A DNA stretch of 64,000 nt, from the NCBI RefSeq assembly GCF_000014745.1, contig NC_008347.1, positions 1,116,001-1,180,000 on the forward strand, given 5' to 3'. Positions 37,200-48,100 of the stretch are shown piece after piece. The notes beneath the pieces were generated by a model. It had not been told where the DNA came from. It saw nothing but the letters and a program-made list of their open reading frames with translations, and ran no database searches. The translations under genes and the position numbers were made by a program. The number at the start of each line of letters is the position of its first letter. The stretch's first letter is position 1. This DNA comes from Maricaulis maris MCS10. Lineage in GTDB: Bacteria > Pseudomonadota > Alphaproteobacteria > Caulobacterales > Maricaulaceae.

Positions 37200-37808
37200 A
37201 TGCCGCATCGTGATGTCCATCGCCAGTTGCTCGATTGTGCCGCGCCGCTTTTCCCCGAACTGGAGGCGGCCCTGCGCCGATTGGGGCCGCTGCAGCTGCC
37301 GCGGCGCAATGATCTGCCATTTCCCGACTATCTGTGCCGGGCAATCTCCGGCCAGCAAATATCGGTCAAGGCGGCGCAGAGCATTTGGGGGCGTGTCGAG
37401 GCCAGCGCCGGGAGGCAGCCGCTGCTGGATCATTTCTGTCCCGAGAACACCGAGACCTTGCGCGCCTGCGGCCTTTCGGGCGCCAAGACCCGAACCATCA
37501 TCACGATTGCCGAGACGCACCGGTCGGTCGGTCTTGATACCGAGGCGTTGAAAAACATGAGCATTGCCGGACGGACCGAACGCCTGACCGAAATCTGGGG
37601 CGTCGGCCAATGGACTGCCGACATGATGAACATCTTCTATTTCGGCGAGCCGGATGTCTGGCCTGATGGCGATGTCGCGGCCCGAAAGACGCTGGAACGC
37701 CTCACCTCGAAGCGGCGCAAGACCGTGCGGACGGCCGCAATGTTCAAGCCATACCGGTCCTGGCTGGCCTACTATATGTGGGCCCATGTCGATGCGCCCC
37801 CCGACTGA
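37200..37808 (+). CDS. DNA-3-methyladenine glycosylase II-like (HhH-GPD)
   Basis: 202 aa. A helix-hairpin-helix/GPD DNA glycosylase: LCRAISGQQISVKAAQSIWGR, LTEIWGVGQWTADMMNIFYFGEPD, and PDGD with the catalytic Asp. It resembles AlkA without its N-terminal domain, so excision of alkylated purines is expected. No Fe-S cluster cysteines of the Nth/MutY type at the C-terminus. Confidence 0.88.
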   Translation: MPHRDVHRQLLDCAAPLFPELEAALRRLGPLQLPRRNDLPFPDYLCRAISGQQISVKAAQSIWGRVEASAGRQPLLDHFCPENTETLRACGLSGAKTRTIITIAETHRSVGLDTEALKNMSIAGRTERLTEIWGVGQWTADMMNIFYFGEPDVWPDGDVAARKTLERLTSKRRKTVRTAAMFKPYRSWLAYYMWAHVDAPPD

Positions 37809-37947
37809 TATTGCTGTTCCCCGTCGCGGGCCCAGGCGGCTACAGCCGGGCCAACGACGCACAACAGGGACGGAATGTCGCAGCGTCCCGCTGAACATGC
37901 CACCAAACGGCCTTATCTTGGCCGGGATCGGGTGGCTTGATGCCCTA

Positions 37948-38103
37948 ATGACAAGACGCCTACTCATCGATGCCGGACTGTTCGCCGGCGGCTGGCTGCT
38001 CGGCTGGCTTCTGACCGACAGCGTCATGATCGGTCTCATCCTTGCCGTGATTTTTTCCGGCGCGGGTGAAGGCGTGCAGGCGGCGGCCAGTCATGATGAG
38101 TAA
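37948..38103 (+). CDS. small hypothetical membrane protein
   Basis: About 51 aa from ATG 37948 (or 68 aa from 37897). It is almost one hydrophobic hairpin: LLIDAGLFAGGWLLGWLLTDSVMIGLILAVIFSGAGEG. No family recognised and no clear ribosome-binding site. Reported because the frame sits in a gap between two strong genes and looks like a membrane peptide, but it could be spurious. Confidence 0.35.
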   Translation: MTRRLLIDAGLFAGGWLLGWLLTDSVMIGLILAVIFSGAGEGVQAAASHDE

Positions 38104-38226
38104 GCCGCTTCACCGCGTGCTCGACATCCCATACCGCTCTCTCTAACGTCCGGAGTGAACCCTGTTCAATCGCGGATCGCCATAGAAGCGATCGCGAGCC
38201 TGGTCGATCTAAGAGGGGAATTTCTC

Positions 38227-39189
38227 ATGGCCGAACCCGATGTCCTCAAGGGCAAGCTGCGCCTGCCTGTCATAGGCGCGCCGCTTTTCATCATTTCCAA
38301 TCCAGACCTCGTCATTGCCCAGTGCAAGGCGGGTATTGTCGGCTCGTTTCCGTCACTCAATGCCCGGCCGGTCAGTCAGCTGGATGAGTGGCTGGACCAG
38401 ATTTCGTCCGAGCTGGAAAGCTACAACCGCGCCAATCCGGATGCACCGGCGGCGCCGTTCGCGGTGAACCAGATTGTCCACCGCTCCAACAACCGGCTCG
38501 AAGAAGACATCGCGCTTTGTGAAAAATACAAGGTCCCGGTTGTCATCACCTCGCTCGGTGCGCGCGAGGAAGTGAATACGGCCGTGAAAAGCTGGGGCGG
38601 CATTACCCTGCATGACGTGATCAACCAGCGCTTTGCCCACAAGGCGATCGAGAAGGGCGCGACGGGCCTGATCTGCGTGTCGGCCGGCGCCGGCGGACAT
38701 GCGGGCGCCCTGTCGCCCTTCGGCTTTATCGCCGAGACCCGGTCCTGGTTTGATGGTCCGATCCTTTGCTCGGGAGCCATCTCGACCGGTGGCGGTGTTC
38801 TGGCGGCCCAGGCCATGGGCGCCGACTATGCCTATATCGGCTCAGCCTTTATCGCGACAGCCGAAGCCCGTGCCGAAGAGGCCTACAAGCGGGGCATTGT
38901 CGAGGGCTCCGCTGAGGATATCGTCTACACCAACCTCTTCACCGGTGTTCACGGCAATTATCTCAAGAAATCCATCATCGATGCCGGGCTCGATCCGGAC
39001 GCCCTTCCGGAAAGTGACCCCTCGGCGATGAATTTCGGCTCTGGCGGCGGCTCCAAGGCGAAGGCCTGGAAAGACATTTGGGGGTCTGGACAGGGTATCG
39101 GCTCGGTCAAGGCCGTCCGTCCGGCCGCTGACTATATTGACCAGCTGAAGGCGGAGTATGACGCCGCCCGAGCCCGTCTGCTCGCATAG
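38227..39189 (+). CDS. nitronate monooxygenase family protein
   Basis: 320 aa from ATG 38227, with AGAGGGGAA upstream. An FMN TIM barrel of the 2-nitropropane dioxygenase family: PVIGAPLFIISNPDLVIAQCKAGIVGSFP, GLICVSAGAGGHAGALSP (FMN phosphate and catalytic His region), and ICSGAISTGG-type ILCSGAISTGGGVLAAQAMGADYAYIGSAF. Detoxification of nitronates such as propionate 3-nitronate is the family role. Terminator at 39215-39244. Confidence 0.88.
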   Translation: MAEPDVLKGKLRLPVIGAPLFIISNPDLVIAQCKAGIVGSFPSLNARPVSQLDEWLDQISSELESYNRANPDAPAAPFAVNQIVHRSNNRLEEDIALCEKYKVPVVITSLGAREEVNTAVKSWGGITLHDVINQRFAHKAIEKGATGLICVSAGAGGHAGALSPFGFIAETRSWFDGPILCSGAISTGGGVLAAQAMGADYAYIGSAFIATAEARAEEAYKRGIVEGSAEDIVYTNLFTGVHGNYLKKSIIDAGLDPDALPESDPSAMNFGSGGGSKAKAWKDIWGSGQGIGSVKAVRPAADYIDQLKAEYDAARARLLA

Positions 39190-39214
39190 CCAACTCTACG
39201 CAACCCATCATGAA

Positions 39215-39244
39215 CCCCGTCTGGTGAAAACCGGGCGGGGTTTT
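39215..39244 (+). terminator. intrinsic terminator after the nitronate monooxygenase gene
   Basis: An 11-bp stem CCCCGTCTGGT / ACCGGGCGGGG (two G-T pairs) with a GAAA loop, followed by TTTT at 39241-39244. Confidence 0.85.
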
Positions 39245-39270
39245 GCGTTGGAGCTCTTCGGCGCCGAGGA

Positions 39271-39945
39271 TCAGCCGTTCGACCGGCGCGATTCGACTCG
39301 GCCGAGTTGATCAATGATTTCAGACGGGCGGCTGAACAGATGGGTCGGTGCTTGCGCGCTGAGTATTTCCGCCGTCGCAAAGCCCCAATCAACAGCACCG
39401 GAAGCACAGCCGGCCTCTCGCGCCGCGTCGATATCGCGGACCTCGTCGCCGATGCACAAGGTTCGCGCGGGCGTGGTGCCGGCCCGTGCGATCACCTTGC
39501 GGAAGATTGAGGCCTTGCCAAACAGGGCTGCCCCGCAGGCGAACTGGTTGAAATGGCCGGCCAGTTGCTCGCCGAGGACAGCGCGCACGGCGGTTTCGCC
39601 ATTCGAGGAAACCACGGCGAGGTCTACCTGACGGGCGCGAAGGTCCTGGATCAAGTCACGGATGCCATCGAACAGGTGGATCTTGTCGACATTCTCGGCG
39701 GCCCGGGCGCGAACGTCCGCGGCAATGAAGGGGAGTTTCCAGGCCGGGATGGACAGCTCGTCCATGATGGCCTTGGGCGTCAGCCCCCGCAGTGTTTCAG
39801 CCCTGTCGGCGCAGATCGGGGTAAGACCGTGCTTGTCCACCAGGTCGGGCAGTTCACCCCGGAACCAGGTCAGGCTGTCGGCCAAGGTGCCATCGAAATC
39901 GAAGATGACCAGATCAAAACGGTTCTGCACGTGCCCTGTTCCCAT
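39271..39945 (-). CDS. HAD family hydrolase (phosphoglycolate phosphatase-like)
   Basis: 224 aa from ATG 39945. HAD motif I is DLVIFDFDGTLADSL, motif II AVVSSNGE, motif III in FGKASIFRKV, and motif IV CIGDEVRDIDAAREAGC. It has a helical C1 cap between. The closest style is the phosphoglycolate phosphatase/beta-phosphoglucomutase subgroup. Substrate unknown. Stands alone and convergent with the nitronate monooxygenase gene. Confidence 0.88.
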   Translation of the reverse strand: MGTGHVQNRFDLVIFDFDGTLADSLTWFRGELPDLVDKHGLTPICADRAETLRGLTPKAIMDELSIPAWKLPFIAADVRARAAENVDKIHLFDGIRDLIQDLRARQVDLAVVSSNGETAVRAVLGEQLAGHFNQFACGAALFGKASIFRKVIARAGTTPARTLCIGDEVRDIDAAREAGCASGAVDWGFATAEILSAQAPTHLFSRPSEIIDQLGRVESRRSNG

Positions 39946-40036
39946 GTCGCCGCGCTTGACCAACGGCTTGAGCGTCACAGGCTTTCCGATTCTTGTGACA
40001 GTTGCACGCTGTAACCGTGACAGCCCGAAAAGCAAA

Positions 40037-40064
40037 GGGGCGGACATCTTGCGATGCCCGCCCC
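40037..40064 (-). terminator. intrinsic terminator after ald
   Basis: On the minus strand GGGGCGG (40064-40058) pairs with CCGCCCC (40043-40037), followed by TTTGCTTTT. It lies 27 bases beyond the ald stop codon. Confidence 0.8.
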
Positions 40065-40090
40065 GATGACTTTGACATGGGTCTTGTCGA

Positions 40091-41206
<1,116 letters not shown>

Positions 41207-41283
41207 GATCATCCCTCAAGGGCTGGGCAGTGCGCTGCTTCCTTCGATAATCTTGACCGGAAAGCAGCCTGCGCGATTGAAAT

Positions 41284-41308
41284 TGACAACTCAAACCGAT
41301 TGTTGTGA
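41284..41308. promoter_or_regulatory. candidate Lrp-type operator between ald and its regulator
   Basis: TGACAAC at 41284-41290 and GTTGTGA at 41302-41308 form a 7-base inverted pair with one mismatch, separated by 11 bases. It sits in the 205-base divergent region of ald and the Lrp-family gene, where alanine-responsive Lrp regulators commonly act. Motif evidence alone is modest. Confidence 0.4.
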
Positions 41309-41411
41309 ATTATCGTGCAACATTCGGTGCTGATTGCGACGTATATACCAACTTTTCGCGACAAGCCAGAATGATGTGCGGAATTTGCCGCTTTGATCGG
41401 GAGGGTGTGCC

Positions 41412-41891
41412 TTGCGCCTTGATAGCGTTGATATCTCTATACTCAACCGTCTGCAGGAACAGGGGCGGTTGACGAATGCCGAGCTTGCCGAGCGGGTCGG
41501 ACTGTCGGCCTCGGCCTGCCATAGGCGGGTCAAGGCGTTGGAGAATGCCGGTGTCATTGACCGCTATGTAGCGATCCTGTCGGAACTTGCCCTGGGTCGG
41601 GGCATCACCGTCTATGTCCAGGTCACGCTCGACAACCAGAAGCGCGATACGCTCGTTGCCTTTGAAGAGGCAGTCGAGCACGTGCCGGAAGTGATGGAAT
41701 GTTATCTCATGAGCGGTGATGCGGACTATCTGGTTCGGGTGCTGGTGCGCGATGCAAATGACTATGAGCGCGTCCATCGTGAAGTGCTGTCGAGCCTGCC
41801 GGGCGTGACACGACTGGTCTCCAGCTTCACCATCCGCCGGGTTTTCTCACGCACCGCCATGCCGGTGCCGGACGAGGTGGCGGTCAATTGA
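41412..41891 (+). CDS. Lrp/AsnC family transcriptional regulator
   Basis: 159 aa. Translation most likely starts at a TTG (41412), because GGGAGGG sits seven bases upstream and no in-frame ATG or GTG fits. An N-terminal helix-turn-helix (LDSVDISILNRLQEQGRLTNAELAERVGLSASACHRRVKAL) is followed by the RAM ligand domain (VEHVPEVMECYLMSGDADYLVRVLV). The gene is divergent from ald, so it is probably an alanine-responsive activator of ald, as known for similar pairs. Confidence 0.92.
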   Translation: MRLDSVDISILNRLQEQGRLTNAELAERVGLSASACHRRVKALENAGVIDRYVAILSELALGRGITVYVQVTLDNQKRDTLVAFEEAVEHVPEVMECYLMSGDADYLVRVLVRDANDYERVHREVLSSLPGVTRLVSSFTIRRVFSRTAMPVPDEVAVN

Positions 41892-41931
41892 GAGGCTTGC
41901 CTCCAGGCGGGGCGGGGACTAAGTCGGCGCC

Positions 41932-42393
41932 ATGACTGATAATCGCTACGACAATCTGGGCCAGCTCGGGACATCCACCCCGCTGCCCGACAATCCGGAC
42001 ACAGCTGCGCTCGAGCGCGTCGCCAATCCGTGTGATGCGCCCTACATGACGCGCTTCGTCTGCCCGGAATTCACCTCGCTTTGCCCGGTGACCGGCGCGC
42101 CGGATTTCGCGCACCTGGTGATCGACTATGTGCCGCGTGACTGGATTGTGGAGAGCAAGTCGCTGAAGCTCTATCTCGGCAGCTTCCGCAATCACGGCGC
42201 CTTCCATGAGGCGTGCACCACGGGTATCGGCCAGCGCCTCGTCAAGGAGCTGGACCCGGTCTGGTTGCGTATTGGCGGCTATTGGTATCCGCGTGGCGGA
42301 ATTCCGATCGATGTCTTCTTTGCGACTGGCGAGCCGCCCAAGGGTGTCTGGATCCCGGATCAGGACGTGCCCGGCTATCGCGGTCGGGGCTGA
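41932..42393 (+). CDS. queF: NADPH-dependent 7-cyano-7-deazaguanine reductase
   Basis: 153 aa, the size of the short type I QueF. It reduces preQ0 to preQ1 in queuosine synthesis. The catalytic Cys is in [15 protein letters not shown], and the family motif [20 protein letters not shown] follows with substrate-binding Glu and His. No riboswitch motif is seen upstream. Alone between the Lrp gene and a convergent nitroreductase. Confidence 0.95.
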   Translation: MTDNRYDNLGQLGTSTPLPDNPDTAALERVANPCDAPYMTRFVCPEFTSLCPVTGAPDFAHLVIDYVPRDWIVESKSLKLYLGSFRNHGAFHEACTTGIGQRLVKELDPVWLRIGGYWYPRGGIPIDVFFATGEPPKGVWIPDQDVPGYRGRG

Positions 42394-42486
42394 GGCTCCG
42401 ATCGCGACGACTGGCCCATCGCCGGGCCCGGCAGTGGGGTGGGTGTCAGGGCGCTCCGTCCCGCAGACGCCTGTCTGACAGGGTGA

Positions 42487-43113
42487 CTAGCCGTTCCAAC
42501 GGTCGATTTGAGGTTCGGGCCGCGGGCGTTCCTGGACCTCTTGTGGTCCGGTACCGATGTAGATGAAGCCGGCGATGCGCTCTCCCGAGCGCAGACCCAT
42601 GGCGTCCTTGATGGCCGGGTCGAACGCATACCATTCGGTGAGCCACTGCGCCGCGAAGCCCATCGCAGATGCGGCGATCAGCAGGTTCTGGCAGGCTGCG
42701 CCAGCGGATAGAATCTGCTCCCATTCCGGGACCTTGTGCCGTTCGATCACTCGGGAAATGACCGCGACTACCAGCGGCGCGCGGACGAAGCGATTGGTCT
42801 CGAATTCGATCTGGCTGGCGGTCGCATCAGGATTGGCTGCTGCAAAGACTTCGCCTAGCTCCCGACCAATCCTGGCTCGAGAATCGCCATCGAAAACCAG
42901 AAAGCGCCAGGGCGCCAACTTGCCGTGGTCCGGCACGCGAGCGGCGATGCGCAACAGCTGATCGATCTGATGCTGCGACGGGCCGGGTCCTGTCATGGTG
43001 ACCGCTGTCGTGGAGCGCCGGCGAGCCAGCAGTGTCAGCGTGCCTTCGCAGGGATTGCAGGGTGGGAGCTGGTCGCCGGGTGCGGGAAACTGCGTGATTT
43101 CAGGGTCATTCAT
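42487..43113 (-). CDS. nitroreductase family protein
   Basis: 208 aa from ATG 43113 (MNDPEITQFPAPG). FMN-binding nitroreductase fold: LARRRSTTAVTM at the start, LRIAARVPDHGKLAPWRFLVFDG in place of the family's 'RAPSAGNLQPW', and GAACQNLLIAASAMGFAAQWLTEW. It resembles the YdjA group. Substrate unknown. Divergent from the TetR gene, which may hint at shared control, though the efflux operon is the more likely target. Confidence 0.88.
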   Translation of the reverse strand: MNDPEITQFPAPGDQLPPCNPCEGTLTLLARRRSTTAVTMTGPGPSQHQIDQLLRIAARVPDHGKLAPWRFLVFDGDSRARIGRELGEVFAAANPDATASQIEFETNRFVRAPLVVAVISRVIERHKVPEWEQILSAGAACQNLLIAASAMGFAAQWLTEWYAFDPAIKDAMGLRSGERIAGFIYIGTGPQEVQERPRPEPQIDRWNG

Positions 43114-43147
43114 TATGATCGGCACCTTGCCAACTGCGAGACTATCT

Positions 43148-43206
43148 TTGACCTGAACGGTCCGTGGTCGGTATACCTGTTGTCGGGGACTGCACTCAAA
43201 ATGAGT
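43148..43206 (+). promoter_or_regulatory. candidate promoter and palindrome upstream of the TetR gene
   Basis: TTGACC at 43148 and TATACC at 43172 with an 18-base spacer form a plausible sigma-70-type promoter. The spacer contains TGAACG (43154-43159), one half of the efflux operator at 43894-43908. Further on, ACTCA-AAA-TGAGT at 43194-43206 is a perfect 5-bp inverted repeat. Either could be used in autoregulation. Confidence 0.45.
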
Positions 43207-43228
43207 TCGTTGGGGATACGTATCAAGT

Positions 43229-43876
43229 ATGAACGCTGAAATCGCCATTGAAGATGACACGCCGGCTGACCGCCGTCGCCGCAAGGTGCGCGAGGCTATC
43301 ATCGACGCCGCCGAGACCATCTTCACCTCGGAGGGGGAGGAGGGGATATCGATGCGTCGCCTGGCGGAAGCCATCGATTACTCTCCGGCCGCCATCTACA
43401 AATATTTCGCGTCGAAGGATGAGTTGTTCACGGCGATCCGTGAAATGTTTTTCGAGCGCTTGCTCGCGCGCATCCATGCGGCGATGGAGGAGGGCGGTGA
43501 AACTGGGCCGCTTTGCGCCCGTTGCATGCGCGCCTATGTCGAGACTGGCATGGAAGAGCCCAATCACTACATGATGGCCTTCTCCCCGTCGGTGACGGCC
43601 AAGCCTCACCTGCATGATGAAAAGGAAGTGGCGTTCGAGGCCGAGGAAAAACTGGTCGACATGATCCAGGCGGGCCAGCAGGAAGGGACGTTCCGCGAGA
43701 TCGACCCGCATGTCGCGTCTAAGAGCGTCTGGGCCAGCCTGCATGGCCTGACCATGTTGATCGTCTGTATTGACGACTTTCCCAATGGCATGCCGCGATC
43801 CGAGCACGTCACCATGGACTCGGTGATCGACCTGCATATGGACATGATCATGCGCGGGCTCACCAAAACCGAATAA
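43229..43876 (+). CDS. TetR/AcrR family transcriptional regulator
   Basis: 215 aa. The N-terminal TetR DNA-binding domain is clear: RRKVREAIIDAAETIFTSEGEEGISMRRLAEAIDYSPAAIYKYFASKDELF. The C-terminal half is a ligand-binding helical domain (LHGLTMLIVCIDDF). It is directly upstream, same strand, of an RND efflux operon; a perfect palindrome stands between them, so it probably represses that operon. Confidence 0.93.
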   Translation: MNAEIAIEDDTPADRRRRKVREAIIDAAETIFTSEGEEGISMRRLAEAIDYSPAAIYKYFASKDELFTAIREMFFERLLARIHAAMEEGGETGPLCARCMRAYVETGMEEPNHYMMAFSPSVTAKPHLHDEKEVAFEAEEKLVDMIQAGQQEGTFREIDPHVASKSVWASLHGLTMLIVCIDDFPNGMPRSEHVTMDSVIDLHMDMIMRGLTKTE

Positions 43877-43893
43877 TTGGTATTCGAATAAAT

Positions 43894-43908
43894 GTGAACG
43901 ACGTTCAC
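43894..43908 (+). promoter_or_regulatory. perfect palindromic operator ahead of the efflux operon
   Basis: GTGAACG-A-CGTTCAC is a perfect 15-base palindrome with an odd centre, 58 bases before the membrane-fusion start codon and 17 bases after the TetR stop. Size, symmetry and position are those of a TetR-family operator. Flanking AAT...TTTT extends the A/T-rich symmetry. Confidence 0.75.
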
Positions 43909-43966
43909 TTTTCAAACGGTATTTAATCACCTATGTCCTCGTCAGTGACAGGACGAGGGTGTTCAC

Positions 43967-45106
43967 ATGTCTCTTTACAAACGGCGTCTTGGCGCCGGTG
44001 CAGCTGTCAGCCTGGCAGCGCTTCTGGTTGCCATACTGGTCTTTGGCGTGACGGCCCTGAGGGCTGAAGCGAATCTCGTTGCCGCCGCCCCCACACCCAT
44101 CAGCGTCTCCGTGATCACCGCCAGTCATGATCCGCAGGCCAGTATAGCCGAGTTCTTTCCGGGCCTGATCGCGGCTCGCCGCCAGAGTGCGCTCGGATTC
44201 GAGCGCGCCGGTCGTATCGACCGCGTGCTTGTGGATGTCGGCGACCGGGTCGTTGCCGGGGATGTGCTGGCGCGCCTGGATGTCCGGGCTGTGCAGGCGC
44301 AGATCGCGGCCGCTGAAGCCCAGACTGCCGAGGCCGCCGCCCAGACGGCGCTCGCCAGCGAGACCGAAAGCCGGCAGGCCCAGTTGCTGGAGCGCGGTCA
44401 CATCTCACAACAGCGGTTTGACGAGGTCCGCACCTCGACCCGGGCCGCCCTCGCACGCCAGAACGCCGCCGCAGCGGCTGCCGACGCCTTGCGGGTGCAA
44501 CTCGACCTGTCCCTGATGGTCGCGCCTTTTGACGGTGTAGTGACAGCCCGCCGTTCTGACGAAGGTGCGATCGCGTCACCGGGACAGCCTCTGCTCGAAC
44601 TGGTCGAGCTGGATCAGCTGGAGATCAATGTCGGTCTGCCGCAATCGGTTGCGGGCGATTTCAGCCCCGGCGATCCCGCCCTGTTCATGGTGAACGGTCG
44701 AGGCGAGCCGGTGACTGCCCGGTTCCGCGCCTCCTCGAGCGTCGTTGATCGCTAGACCCGGACCGTCACGGCCGTGTTTGATCTCGCGCCCGGTCAGTCG
44801 GTCGCGGCTGGCCAGATCGCCAGACTGACCGTCCGGACGCCGATCGGCACGGACGGGTTCTGGGTTCCGACAGCAGCTCTGGCCGAGGGACGGCGTGGGT
44901 TGTGGTCAGTCTATGTTTTGGCACCGGCCGACTCCGGGACCTTCCAGCTCGAGCCGCGGGTTGTCGAAACTGTCCGCGTTGAAGCCGAGCGGATCTATGT
45001 CCGCGGAGCCGTTGCCGATGGCGAGCTGCTGCTCGCATCCGGACTGCAGCGCATTACCCCTGGCCAGATCGTCGTGCCGGCGGTGCCTGAGGTGCAGGCT
45101 CGATGA
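43967..45106 (+). pseudogene. RND efflux membrane fusion protein, interrupted by an in-frame TAG
   Basis: The frame from ATG 43967 runs 262 codons, then has TAG at 44753-44755, and continues in the same frame to 45106 with clearly homologous sequence (TRTVTAVFDLAPGQSVAAGQIARL, then LASGLQRITPGQIVVP). The first part has the N-terminal anchor, the biotinyl/lipoyl-like IDRVLVDVGDRVVAGDVLARLDV, the coiled-coil hairpin (AAEAQTAEAAAQTALASETESRQ) and the start of the beta-barrel. The stop replaces the residue before TRT; a C-to-T change from CAG would do it. Either the protein is truncated, the gene is decaying, or the base is a sequencing error. The 3' end overlaps the permease start by 4 bases. 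Confidence 0.85.
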
Positions 45107-48100
45107 GCACCCTGTTTTTCCGCTACTCCCGACTGACCGTCCTGGCGGTCATCCTGCTGGTCGCGGCGGGAATCGGCGCCTTGCTGACGCTGGGGCGGCA
45201 GGAAGACCCCTCACTGACCGAACGTTTCGGTCTGGTCGTGACCGCTTTCCCCGGCGCCTCGGCCGAGCGCGTCGAAGCGCTGGTGACCGAGCCGATCGAA
45301 AACGCGATCCACGAGCTGGCCGAGATCGAGGACACCAGTTCGACCTCACAATCGGGCGTGTCGGTCGTCCATCTGCAGATCCGTGAAGACCTCAATGCCA
45401 CACAGGTCGACCAGGCGTGGACGCAGATCCGCGAGCAGGTCGAGAGTGTCCGGCCCACTTTGCCACAGGGCGTGGTCGCGCCGGATGTTCGGCGCCAGTA
45501 TCTGGGTGCGGCGACAATGATTGTCTCGCTCAGCTGGGGCGGAGCGGGGACCGAGAACCCGGCCATCCTGTCGCGCCTTGCGGCAGACCTTGAGTCCCGT
45601 CTGCGCAATATGGACGGCACTGAAGAGACCGCTGTCTTTGGCGAGGTCGAGGAAGAAATCCGAATTCTTGCCGATCCCGATACGCTGGCGGCCCTGGGCC
45701 TCAGCATGGCCGATCTGGCCCGCCTGACTGCCAGTGCCGACGCCAAGTCACCGGCCGGTGAACTGCGCGCAGGCGGCGTGGACCTCAATGTTGAAATTGC
45801 CGGTGAGTTTGATGGCCTGGACCGGATCCGGTCGATCGCGCTGGGTGAGGGGCCGGATGGCGGTTTCATCCGGGTCGGCGATGTCGCGGAAGTGGAGAAG
45901 GGCGCCCGCTCCCCCGTTGATGCGCTGGCGACCACCAATGGGCGCCGCGCCGTCTTTGTGGCGGCCTATCTTCAGCCGGAATTGCGTGTCGACCATTGGT
46001 CCGATGCCGCCGATGCCGTTGTTGCCGAATTCGCCGCCTCGGTTCCCGGCGTACAGATCGAGACGATTTTTCGCCAGGCCGACTATGTCGACAGCCGCCT
46101 GAGCGGCCTGGCACGCGATCTGGGCTATTCGGCGCTGATTGTGTTCGCTGTCCTCTTCTTGATGATGGGCTGGCGCGCGGCCCTGATCGTCGGGTCGGCC
46201 CTGCCGCTGACCGTTCTGGCCGTGATGTTGCTGACCAGCCTCTATGACGAGCCGCTGCACCAGATGTCGGTGACCGGCCTCGTGGTTGCGCTTGGCCTGT
46301 TGATCGACAATGCCATCGTCGTCGTTGATGAATACCGGTTGATGCGGGGGCGCGGTGCCGGCCCCCTTGATGCGCTGGACCGGGCCGTGCGGCACCTGTT
46401 CGCGCCTTTGCTGGCGTCGACCCTGACGACGGTTTTTGCCTTCGCCCCGATTGCCTTGATGCCGGGGGCTGCGGGCGAATTCATTTCGATGATCGGGATA
46501 TCGGTGATTTTCGCCGTGGTCTCATCCTTCATCCTTGCCATGACCGTGGTCGGCGCTTTTGCGGCCTGGTTCGATGATCCGGCCATCACCGGCGGGCCAC
46601 GACGTTTCTGGCGGCAGGGAATAGGAGCCGGCCCGTTTGCCGGCCCCTACCGGGCCGTGCTGGATGCGGTGACCCGTCGCCCCTGGACCGGCCTTGTCGG
46701 CGGCCTGCTTTTGCCGATTGCCGGCTTTGTGGCGGCCTCCACCCTGCCAATGCAATTCTTCCCGCCGACTGATCGAGACATGTTCCAGCTCTCGCTGGAA
46801 TTGCCGTCCTCGACGTCGATCGGGGAAACGCGGCGCCAGACCGAGCGTGCCACCGCGCTGATCGAGTCCTATCCGGATGTCGAACGGGTCTCCTGGGTGA
46901 TCGGCGAGAGTGCACCTCGGACCTATTACAATGTGGTTGGCAATAAATCGGGCGTTTCCAGCTATGCCTCCGGCTTTGTGCACATGGCGTCGCCGGAGGC
47001 CACGGCGCGCATCCTGCCGGACCTGCAGCGCCGCGTGATGTCGGAATTCCCCGATGCCCGACTGCTGACCCTTCCCTTCGAGCAGGGCCCACCCATCCCG
47101 GCCCCGATCGAACTGGTCTTGGTCGGACCTGAACTGTCCGAGCTGAACCGGCTCGGTAATGAAATCCGCGCCGTGCTGGCGCAAACTCCGACCGTTACCC
47201 ATACGCTCGCCCTGCTGGAAATGGGTGAGCCGGTAGCCCGGATCATGGCCGATGAGGCCGCTGCAGAACTTGCCGGAATTCGTCTCGATGACCTCGCCAA
47301 CCGGTTGCGGGGCGAATTGGACGGCGTTGTAGGCGGAAGCGTGCTGGAAGGTGTCCAGGAATTGCCGGTTCGGGTCATTGCCCGTGACTCGCGGCGTTCC
47401 AGCCTGTCAGCCGTTTCCGCCTCTCCTCTTGCGACACCGGGGCAGGACATCCTGTCAGCGCCGATGGCCGCTCTGGGAGAAGTTGTTCTGGCGCCGCAAG
47501 TGGCCGGAATCCCCCATGAGAATGGCCGCCGCGTCAACACGATCTATGGCTATCTCGACCCCTACACCCTGCCGGCGCCGGCACTCGAGCATTTCTTCTC
47601 GGCTCTCGACGAGGCCGGCATCGTCCTGCCGCCCGGCTATGAGTTGCAGATCGCCGGAGAGGCTGCGGAGCGGGGCAATGCCATGGCCGGTCTGTTCGGG
47701 ACTGCCTTGCCGTTGCTGGTCCTGATGATCGGGTCGGTCGTCCTGGCCTTCAACTCCTTCCGCTATGCGGGCGTGATCTTTGTCGTTGCCTTCCTGTCCG
47801 TGGGCCTGGCCATGTTCGGTGTCTGGGCTTTCGGGACTCCGCTGGGCTTCAATGCCATTGTCGGCTCGATGGGTCTGATGGGGCTGTCGATCAATGGCGC
47901 CATCGTCGTGCTGTCGGCGCTGCGTGCCAACCCGGCCGCCGTGGCGCTGGAGGCAGGCGCCGTGCAAACCACGGTGATAGACGCCACGCGGCACATCATC
48001 TCGACCACGCTGACCACGATCGGCGGATTCATACCGCTCATCCTGTCCGGCGACAGTTTCTGGCTTCCCTTTGCCGCTGCCATGGTCGGCGGTGTCGCCG

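Noticed and set aside
37068-38039. Open minus-strand frame opposite the DNA glycosylase
   Set aside because: The plus strand has a well-conserved HhH-GPD protein; the minus frame has no family features.
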